From: Chara braunii
Taxonomy: Eukaryota; Streptophyta; Charophyceae; Charales; Characeae
Length of the DNA stretch: 23,792 nucleotides
Direction of reading: 5' to 3'
Assembly (NCBI GenBank): GCA_003427395.1
Contig: BFEA01000012.1
Location: 5,869,670-5,893,461 of the forward strand
A program made the position numbers and the translations under genes. Shown here one piece after another: positions 9,754-18,600 of this stretch. Numbering within the stretch: the stretch's first letter is position 1; every line of letters begins with the position of its first letter. Below the pieces are notes generated by a model, which had not been told where the DNA came from, did no database searches, and saw only the letters and a list, made by a program, of their open reading frames with translations.

Positions 9754-11330
9754 TGATCCACAAGTTGCCAGATGGAAGGACCGTTAGGCTGCAAAAGTTC
9801 AAGGCTAGCAGACTAGTGGAGAACTATGGTTGCATGTGCGCATCGTCTTTCTATAACTATTATAAGCAGAATCGCGAGGAAGGTATGTACCTAGTCTTCA
9901 TCTCTGAGAAAGGGGAGGCCATAAAATCACCCCCAGAGATAGAAGCAATCGTTGCGCAATATTCAGACCTCTTTGAGGAGCCTACGGGTGTGGTAGAAAG
10001 GGAGATTGTCCACGTGATTGAAGTCGTCCCCGATAGCAAGGTACCTAGAGGGCGGATCTATAGGACGTCTCTTGCGGAGTTAAACGAGCTCCGCCTCCAA
10101 CTCAAGGAGCTCACAAAGAAGGGCTGGATTCAGCCAAGTACGTCCCCCTACGGAGCACCAGTTCTATTTGTCCCAAAGAAAGGGGAGACACTAAAGATGT
10201 GCATTGACTATAGGGGGCTCAATGCCATCACTGTTAAGAACGCAGAGCCCCTACCACGCATCGACGACCTCTTGGATAGAGTGCAGGGATGCTGATAGTT
10301 CTCAAAGATAGATCTGAAGTCTGAATACCATCAGATTACTATTAGACCTGAGGACCAGCACAAAACCGTTTTTCAGACCAGGTACAGTCTGTACGAGTTT
10401 GTGGTGATGCCCTTTGGCCTATGCAATGCTCATGGGACTATGCAATGCTCATGGGACGTTCCAACACAAAATGAACTGGATCTTTCATGACTACTTAGAC
10501 AAGTTTATCGTCATGTACCTTGACAAAATCCTTATCCTTAGTAGGACTGTACAGGAGCACGCCGAACACGTGACAACAGTGCTAGGGATCCTAAGACAGC
10601 ACCAATACAAGGTCAACTTGGAGAAATGTGAGTTTGGTCACACCAAGATCTTATATCTCGGTCATGAGAGTTCAGCGGATGGACTGAGACCGGATGATGC
10701 GGAAGTGGGCAGCATACAAGACTGGCCCAGACCTCAGTCTGTGACTAAGGTGAGGTCATTTTTGGGGATGACAAGCTACTACCGTCCGTTTGTCAAGAAA
10801 TATAGTACTATAGCTTCCCCTCTAACTGACCTCATGCGCCTTGACACCCCATGGGAGTGGGCCGAAGAGTGTGAGGCGGCCTTCAAGAGATTGAAGTATG
10901 CCTTCCTTAACGCACTACGAAGTCCTCAAACTTCCGGATCCTGAACTGTCCTTTGTAGTGACCACATACGGCAGCCATAATGGCATAGGCGCTGTCCTTG
11001 TGCAGAAGGAGGGGAAAAAGTTGAGGCCGACCGAGTACATCAACAAAAAAAGATGCCATCTCAAAAACTGGCTACGTCCACGTACGAGCGAGAGCTCTAT
11101 GCCCTCTACAGAGCGTTGGTCCAAGCACTACCTCCTAGGCAGATTTTTTCATGTGAGATCTGACCATGAGACGCTGCACTGGATTAAGACACAGCCTGCG
11201 CCCTCCAATGCATTCAAGAGGTGGATTGAAGTCATAGATATGTGTAACTTCAAGCTCGGCCCTCTGAAAGGGGAGTACAACAAAGTGGCTGATGCACTAT
11301 CGCGTAGGGCAGACTATCTGGGCGCTCTAG
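9754..11330 (+). pseudogene. gypsy reverse transcriptase and RNase H remnant
   Basis: RT begins with residues such as [20 protein letters not shown] (near 10120-10180) and [10 protein letters not shown] stop lies at 10293-10295, after which the frame changes and [11 protein letters not shown] (near 10310) supplies the first catalytic Asp. A 19-bp tandem duplication (10419-10437 and 10438-10456) breaks the frame inside the MPFGLCNA motif. The YxDD box reads YLDK (near 10516), losing one catalytic Asp. RNase H follows; its first catalytic Asp motif (usually TDAS) reads TYGS (near 10964), while HETLHW and ADALSR are kept. Confidence 0.85.
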
Positions 11331-12857
11331 TGACTGAGTTTGGGATTTCTGACGATGTAACCTGCTCTATGGTGAAAGCCTATCAAGAGGACGGGGTCAT
11401 GTATGATATCATCCACAAACTGGACGCTAAAGACAAGGCTTCTTCCAATGAGTTTGTGATGGTTGACGGCTTGCTGTTCCTTGAGAAGGCTAGGAATAAA
11501 CGTTTGCGTGTTCCAAATAGAGAGTCTTTGCGTAGTTTATTTTTAGGTGAGTGTCACGTTGCAACTGGAAATTTCAGCTATAGAAAGACAGCTGCAAACT
11601 TAGTGCAGATATTTTGGTGGCCCACAATGATGGATGATGCAAAGAAATATGTAGAGGCATGCCAGGTTTGCCACCGTGACAAGCCACGGACGCAGGCACC
11701 ACTTGGGTTTATTAAGCCCTTGCCTATCCCTGCTGGTCCTGGCCAGAGTGTGTCCATGGACTTCATTGTGACCAGCAAGAACGGTAAATGGCACATCTTC
11801 GTCATTGTGGACAGGTGTAGTAAGTATGCCAGACTAATCACCATGCCAGAAACAGCTAGGACTAACCACGTCATCAAGCAGTTTATGGACAACTGGGTAC
11901 GTGACTTCGGTCTCCCGAAGTCCATCACTAGTGACAGGGATGTAAGATTCACAAACAAACTGTGGCAAAGTACAGCCCAACAGATGGGCACCCGACTGCA
12001 AATGACATCAGGGAACCACCCTGAGTCAAGTGGCCAGACCGAGCAGATGCTCCGGGTAGTGCAGCACTTGCTTCGGCATTATATTAAGCCGAGTTAGGAT
12101 GACTGGGATGAGAAGTTACCTCTCATCGCCAGCCTGTACAATAATGCTGTGCACAGCACTACCAGCATGACTCCCAACCAACTGCATCTTGGTTGGAAGC
12201 CCAGAACTGCTCTTGACTTTCTGATGCCCGAAAATCACCCAACTGCAGCACCAGGCAGCATAGAGTTTGTGTCAAGTACGAACAGATGCTGCAGCAGGCT
12301 GTCGAGCACATCAAGCAAGCTCAAAATACCATGGTTGCATCTGAGAACAGACATAGACAACCGTCTGCATTTCAGGCAGGTGAACGAGTTTGGGTAAAGT
12401 CATGTGAGTTGGGACAGGAGTTGGGAATCTCATGTAAACTGATGCCACAATACTTTGGACTCTGGGAAGTCTTAGATTTAGTAGGAGATCAACCAGATGG
12501 TCCATCATATGCCATTCGCATTCCTGGTCACCTCGCATACACCCTGTTTTTCATGCATCCAAGTTGGGACCTTTCGCTGAAACAGATCAATTTCCCTCCA
12601 GGCGATCAATGCTGGCCCCAACCATGGACGGACATGTAGATATTGATGACATTGTTGAGCACAAGCTGATGACTTTGCCCAAGCCTCCAGGCAGGGGACA
12701 CCCTCCGAAATTGCAGATGCAGTATCAAGTGCGGTTCAGACATTATACTGATCCTAAAGAAGGCCGGTGGTTTACAAGAGACGAATTAATGAAGACTGCA
12801 CCCCAGATTATTTCAAGCTACGAAAGAAATTTGAAAGGGAAGCAGCCTGCTGTATAA
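11331..12857 (+). pseudogene. gypsy integrase with chromodomain-like tail, remnant
   Basis: The zinc-binding region near 11550-11680 has lost one ligand (usual GHF is GNF) but keeps the C-x2-C pair (CQVCH). The DDE catalytic triad is complete: Asp at 11759-11761, Asp at 11933-11935 and Glu at 12041-12043, the last two separated by 35 residues. A TAG stop at 12095-12097 is followed in the same frame by continuing homology (DDWDEKLP). Frameshifts lie near 12280 and 12530. The GPY/F-type module (MPQYFGLWEVLDLVG, near 12440) and a chromodomain-like end (YQVRFRHYTDPKEGRWF, near 12724) follow. The related fragment at 18412 is uninterrupted over the same region. Confidence 0.85.
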
Positions 12858-12885
12858 GAACTTCTCAGAGGACTATCGAAGTAAC

Positions 12886-12896
12886 AGAGGAGGGAG
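12886..12896 (+). promoter_or_regulatory. Polypurine tract
   Basis: AGAGGAGGGAG lies immediately upstream of the TGTGAGGG start of the LTR, where the plus-strand primer of LTR retrotransposons is expected. Confidence 0.75.
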
Positions 12897-13438
12897 TGTG
12901 AGGGTTTTTCTCCCCGACATACCAGCATAAAGCCGTGCAACAGGCACGTGCCCGCCCTAAGTGAAGTCAGGCCCTCTGAATCTCAATGAGCCCTGAACTT
13001 GTCAATTTTTGCAAATCTCGGTGGGCGCCAGACAGTTGCCACATGCCAATTGGTTACATCCACTTTGCTCGTGAGAATCAGAAATATTTGTAAGCCTTCC
13101 AGGCTTTTCCAGCAACGTGGTCAAAGCAGGGAGCACCACACATTTGTGCCTGGGTGGTTGGGCATGCCTAACCAATTCGGTCCCAGGCCACTGTCTAAAG
13201 GGGCCTGGTCCGGGCTCCGAGGGCAGCAGGCGGCCACTTGCGTGTAGATGCGGCAGTGCTGCTGGAGCGTACGCTCGCGGGCTGCTGCGCTAACACTCGG
13301 TGCGGACGCTTGCGGACGTTGAGAGGGAACAGGGCGCTGCTGAGGGCAGAGCCATAGCCCAGGCTGGGACTTGGACATAGCCAGTGGAGGTGGCGGTGGT
13401 CTTCGTGTATGGGAAGGAAGACGTCGGTAGACAAGACA

Positions 13439-13514
<76 letters not shown>

Positions 13515-13870
13515 GGATGATGATGTGAGGCCACATGCCTGGTCGTGGCGATGGTCTACAGGGTCGACATCTTCATGTACTTCGGTTGTTGCTGCTGACG
13601 TCAACAGGTTGCATTGTCAATTCGTAGGCTGGTAGTAGCTGTGTGATCGTAGTCTGGGCGCTGAGCGCCAAATAGGAGGAAGGGCTCTAGATACATACGT
13701 TGGTGGTGGCGAGAGTATGCTCTCATTGACATTCGGATTCGGTGCTTTGGTTCTCCGTTGGTGGAATATCAGTGCATTTCTGCTTTCTGGACAGTGTTGG
13801 ACTTTCTGACTTTCAATGTGATTTTGCATTCTGGATTTCTGTCATTTCGCTATCACTCATTTTCCTTGCA
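12897..13870 (+). mobile_element. 3' LTR of the gypsy element
   Basis: It starts TGTGAGGG after the polypurine tract and ends TTTCCTTGCA. Blocks are shared with the LTR at 16596-17528, including GCCGCCCTAAGTGAAG-like sequence near the start, CGTAGTCTGGGCGC near the end and the terminal TTCCTTRCA. The two LTRs are too diverged to be the pair of one recent element. A (GA)n expansion lies inside it. Confidence 0.8.
13442..13511. repeat. (GA)n microsatellite inside the LTR
   Basis: About 35 GA units without interruption. The other LTR of this family in the window lacks it, so it expanded after the copies diverged. Confidence 0.95.
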
Positions 13871-14161
13871 AATGGCAGAACCAGAATCATTGTCCCAATC
13901 CCTCTTCTACTGCCAGCACAACTCGAGGTCCACATAGCCATCGTCGTCCTTCGCCTTCCTCTTCATAGGCCGAGGCTATGGCGGACTACTAGGGCCCTGC
14001 CCTGACGTGCAAAAGACAACACAAAGCAGCTATGGCTGCTTCCACTCAGGCCGCCATGCCTGACTCTGCCTCGAAGCTTCTTGAGGTAGATCTACCCCAA
14101 CGGGGGGCCTTCCAGATGCAGCGCCCACCAAGGTGATGAAGATGTCGTCCACCATAGGAAG
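13871..14161 (+). mobile_element. LTR-internal leader fragment with start of a gag-like frame
   Basis: Three bases after the LTR end the sequence TGGCAGAACCAGAA resembles an initiator-tRNA primer-binding site with three bases missing. At 14032 a frame opens with MAAST, preceded by sequence (AAAGCAGCTATGGCT) much like that before the gag ATG at 7462. The frame soon ends. A perfect splice donor (AAG|GTAAGT) lies at 14162. This suggests the LTR once served as the 5' LTR of a second element arranged in tandem, but rearrangement of a single element is also possible. Confidence 0.45.
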
Positions 14162-14575
14162 GTAAGTACCCCTGGCGCTCCCTTCTCCTAGTCCCTTCTT
14201 CCTCCTCCTCCTACCCGAGCTCCTCCACCATAGCCAAGGTGGGAAGCTGGGCGTTTCTCTTCCCCACAGCGCTGCTCCACCCAGCGCTCCAGCAGTGTAT
14301 CACCAAACTTGCACGCAGCAAATGAGCACTTCGCCCCTCCTGGAGATATAGCGGCCCCCTTGCCTCTTGGGCGGTGACTTCCAGGCCGCGCGGCTCCAAG
14401 CAACCGGTATGTCCTCCCTTTCGGAGGGAAACATCCTTGCAGACTCTGATATCCCCCGTACAGGCCCTAGTGGACTGGTACCCGCCTAGACCTAGCCTAC
14501 AACTACTGGGCCTCTAAAAATGCCAACTTTTGTCTTCTTCTGCTTGGCCTCGAGTACCCGACACATATACCACTA
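14162..14575. other. GC-rich stretch without supported gene
   Basis: No domain or element was recognised. A small palindrome (CTCCC TTTC GGGAG-like, near 14415) is present. It may be remaining retroelement leader sequence. Confidence 0.35.
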
Positions 14576-14750
14576 CTAAGTGTTGCGGGCCTATTCCCGC
14601 CACTTGAGCGTTTTCCCGCCACTTGAGCGTTTTCCCTACCTCGTGCGGTACTGGCCTACCTGCTACTTGAGTGTTTTTCCGCTGCTCTAAGTGTCGCAGG
14701 CCTATTCCTGCCACTTGAGTGTTTTCCCCGCTGCAACCCTCAATGTCACG
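14576..14750. repeat. Imperfect tandem repeats
   Basis: The core CGCCACTTGAGCGTTTTCC recurs about four times, and the larger unit beginning AAGTGT(T/C)GC(G/A)GGCCTATTC occurs twice (near 14579 and 14689). Confidence 0.8.
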
Positions 14751-15220
14751 GCCACAGGTGAGTACCGGCCCTAAGGGGCCTCCCAAGCAAGCAGGTACCC
14801 TTGCGGGTCACACACACACTCAAGTCGTCAAGCACTCAGACAGGCACACAGACCAGCAAGCACGCACACACACAGACTTGGAAAACTCAGCAGAAAGCAG
14901 GAATCTCAGCAAGGCATTCATTCCAGTGGCAAAACTCAGAAATCAGCTGTGTTCTCAGTCCGTGTTTGGGCAGGTCCTTACACTAGGGTACAAAAGAAAA
15001 TGGGACGTTGTACCGGGGCCGGACTTCTGAGACGCGTGCATCCTTTCACAATGTTGAATACACATGAGGATTGGAGTGCTCAATCAATCAAGCATCGGAT
15101 GGAAGAGTAAGCTTGTCAAGGAGACCCAGAGCTCAATGATCAGTGTATGTAAATTTGGTATAATAGCACCTCCAAATTTTGATTGAGCTCATCTGATTCG
15201 AGCACGCCCAATGAGAACTC
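14751..15220. other. Stretch without supported gene; CA-rich segment
   Basis: A degenerate CA-rich segment occupies about 14808-14876. The remainder shows no coding or RNA feature that I recognise. Confidence 0.35.
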
Positions 15221-15621
15221 AATGCTCATCGGACTTCGTCAATGACAGTTAAATCCACATGCCCACACATCTACCGTGTGCACCCAAATAGAGTGCCTGA
15301 TCATTATTGCCGTATCTAGACCAAAAGTTGCCCCAAATACAGCTATAATGAGCGGGCGTTCTATTTGGGTGAAGATGGTAGCACTACTCAGCACAGGCAC
15401 AATACCACAAGATTCAACGGAAGAAAGTGGAGCAAAACACCAAAGGAAACTCGTTTATTGCAATGACTTCAATGTTCATCGGACTTCATACGTGGCAGTT
15501 CAATGATGAACTTAAATCCACATGCCCACACATCTAGCACTACTCAGCACAGACAGAATTAAACAGGATTCAAAGGTAGGCAGTGGAGGAAAACACCAAA
15601 GAAAATCTTTTATTGCCATGG
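15221..15621. repeat. Tandem duplication of a ~150-bp unit, first copy interrupted by a MITE
   Basis: Unit 1 comprises 15221-15273 plus 15381-15463. Unit 2 comprises 15471-15536 plus 15537-15621. Shared blocks include TCATCGGACTTC, CCACATGCCCACACATCTA, GCACTACTCAGCACAG and AAAACACCAAAG. The only large difference is the insertion at 15274-15378 in unit 1. Confidence 0.8.
15274..15378. mobile_element. 105-bp MITE with TA target duplication (mariner/Stowaway-like)
   Basis: Terminal inverted repeats: CACCCAAATAGA at 15281-15292 is perfectly matched by TCTATTTGGGTG at 15360-15371, and the symmetry extends imperfectly to the ends (CCGTGTG against the complement of AAGATGG). TA flanks both sides (15272-15273 and 15379-15380). 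The neighbouring duplicate at 15535-15536 has a single TA at the same place and no insert, acting as an empty site. TA duplication is the hallmark of the Tc1/mariner superfamily. Confidence 0.75.
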
Positions 15622-18600
15622 AAAGGAGTGAAAGACGATGACGAAGGCGAAAAAGAAGCAGATGACAACAAGACGACGACATCGAAGAAGAGGAAGAAGA
15701 GGGGGACAACAATAAAAACAACAACAGCAGCTGCACTCCTGATGCATGGGATACAGAAATGAAGTGAATTGCCCACGAGCTCAGGGCGAGAACTCACCAA
15801 TAAATGAGTGATCTGGCTTTGTCAAATGACACTGCAAGCTTTTTGCGAAGTGCTTCACTGCAACTTTCTGCAGACCACAAATAAACAGGAATTAGAAAAA
15901 ACACAGGAATTAGAAAAACCACAGGAACAGGAATACCTTTCTCGGCCTTTTGGCTAAGATCAAGTGTAGTATCTGTTCTGATCAGTTTAATATCTGATCC
16001 GTGACCCATCGGGTCACACGATATTAAATTAATTTTTCAGGGCTACGGAGGGGCCATAAGGGCAGGCTTGCCTGCTCGGTCCATTCAGTGTTGTCTTCGT
16101 ATTGCACTGCAGCGAAGCGTAGCGCGGCCCATAAAAAAAAAAAAAACAAAAAAAAAAAACGAAAAACCACAGGAATTAGAAAAACTCAAATCTTGTCCTC
16201 CGGGACATCCGTTAAAATTGGAATGATACGGAGAAGATTGGCATGGCCCCTCGGCAAGGATGACACATTGACACCCAATCGAGAAATGGTCCATTTTTTT
16301 CTTCTTCAGCTACCTATGGTGTCCAACCCAACAACCCGAGGGAATAGAGGAACAGAGAACACAGTATAAATTACCATGAACAAGTTGGACCTGGCACGAC
16401 TTCATCTGCGTCAAAGTGGCTATAGAATACAGACAAAGTCATCTGTTCAGACTTCCACAATGCTGTAGCATGCTGAGGCTGCTAACACATCTACCAGGAC
16501 AAAAACCAAACACTTGCGCACCCATAGGCGGTCGAATTGAGCCGAAGTTTTCTCGAATAATCATCTTGATACAATAATTCTCTATAATAATAAATTGCAA
16601 GGCATAGGGCCTCGATATGCCCTACAGGGCCCAATTTTCACACAGTCGGCCGCCCTAAGTGAAGGCAGGCACGACCGAGGCCCTACAGGCCATTTCAGGG
16701 TCACCACGCAACTGGGGAAATTCAGGCAGTTGCGCAGCGCCATCGGTTGGAAGCACCCAGGCCCAGGCTGCCTTTCATTGCATGTAACTAAGGCAGGCCC
16801 TGGGCCAAATACACAAAGTGGACCGAACAAAGGCTGAGGGCAGTTGGGTGCTGGTAACCGCCTCAGGCCCTGGGCCTGTTTCCTTCGGACTGAGGCTCAG
16901 CCTCCCTGAGCCTACCGGAAGCCTCTGGGCCGGGGCCCAGTACCGCAGCACAGCACGCAGCAGCAGGCCACTTCGATATAGGGAAGGGCCTGCCCACGCA
17001 TTGGACATTCGGGTACTGGCTGCTTTGTGCGCAAGAGCTGCTGCACTATCGCCTGCCAGGCTCACGCGCTCACGGGCGAGCTGGAAGGAGCAGGCAGCCA
17101 TACCCAAGCTGCGCTGCTGTATACTGGATGGGGCGCATGGTGGTCCTTGGGTGCAAGTGGCATCTGTGAGTTGGGGAACGAGGTTGTGAGTGATACGGGA
17201 GACATACCTGGTGCTTGACGCGTGCGGCATTGGCCGAGGTCTGCTCGTACTTGGGAAGCTGTTGACGTCATCAGCGGCATTGTAGTCTAGGCTAGATAGG
17301 ATCTGCCATTCGTAGTCTGGGCGCCGAACGCCAGATAGGATATCAACATTGGTTCTTCGTTGATGATGATGAGACTATTCCAGCATTGTCAATTATGAGC
17401 TTTTGGTGTGCTCTTATTTGGGGAATCTCGTGATGCAATTCTGCTTTTGGTTCGAGGCCACGACTATCTGGTCTCATATGTATGATGCTGTTGATTGCTG
17501 AAGTTCGCTATTGCTCATCTTCCTTACAATTTGGTATCGGAGCTGTGGTCCGGTGCGCTAATCTGGCGCTTATCTTCTGCCTAATGCGGTACATGCACGT
17601 GGTGTGTACGGTGAGCGACCATGCCGTGAGACGTGTGTAGTGAGGAGGACGAAGATAAGTGGCGACCCAGGAGGTGAGGGGTATCGCCAGGAAGGCTGTG
17701 TGGTGATTATTGGGTGTTCGCAGTGTGATGAGAACTATCGGGTGTGTGATTGATGCTGAGGTGGAACGGTTGTGCAATGCTGGTTGTGCCGAAGCAGCAA
17801 TTGGTCATCACAATCAACATCGGGTCATCTGGAGAGAATATCTGTGGTTGGGGGCAGCTATTTTGAGGTACGTTGCACCTAACCTTATCTACCCTCTTCG
17901 ACACTTCTTACCGTGAGGATGTGTGTTCTGTCTTGAGAGTCCTCTGATGTGAGGAGTCGTGTGCGCTCAACCTTGAGAGTCGTCCACCTTCACGTGGAGC
18001 ATCTGGAAGGAGAGGGCGGAGCTATCTGAAGGGCCCTGGACGAAGCACTGGGTCACGGTCACCATGCCAACCCGTCGGGAGTAGAGCACGCATGCTTTGC
18101 TGCTTTGTCCTCTGTCTGCTCGCTGCGCTGTAGAGGGGTTCTGAAGGGCAGGCCAGCCCTAGGGGACAGACGAGACCGGGCGTCTATAAATAAGCACCGG
18201 GGGGATACCTTCCATTGGCTGTGATCGTCGTCCTGTTTGTGACGTTAAACAATTCTTGAGGACTTCGGGGGCCGTCTATAAAAACGCCTCCTGATCAGCC
18301 AATCGGTCGGTGTAAGGCTCGCTGCACGCGAGGATAAATACGGTGCAGGGCTGGCCAGCTCAGCAGGACTCGGGGCACAGGGGTGGGCCGTGTGCACACC
18401 TTCAGACACGCATGCTAAAACAGATGCACAAGGCACATGCGGCAATGATAGAATCTGAGAACAAACACCGCCGCCCTTCTACATTACAGATAGGGGACAG
18501 AGTCTGGGTAAAATCCTCAGAACTGGGACAGGAGCACGAGATCTCCAGTAAGCTCATGCCACAGCACTTTGGACCATGGGAGGTTCTAGATGTTGTTGGG

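Larger units (their letters stand above)
7462..13870 (+). mobile_element. Ty3/gypsy (chromovirus-like) LTR retrotransposon, decayed, lacking its 5' LTR
   Basis: Domain order is gag, protease, RT, RNase H, integrase, then a chromodomain-like C-terminus, a polypurine tract and an LTR. RT-RNaseH before integrase is the Ty3/gypsy order, and the C-terminal chromodomain-like segment points to the chromovirus branch. Every coding domain carries frameshifts, stops or active-site changes, so the copy is dead. The 3' LTR is 974 bp by its TG...CA ends. Confidence 0.85.

Noticed and set aside
13121-13635. Open frames on both strands across the GA microsatellite
   Set aside because: They translate to SL or RE dipeptide runs and exist only because the repeat has no stops. 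They lie inside an LTR.
15933-16300. A functional U2-U6 snRNA gene cluster
   Set aside because: The U2 copy has a poly(A) tail and target duplications, the U6 core is altered, and neither has recognisable USE or TATA elements.
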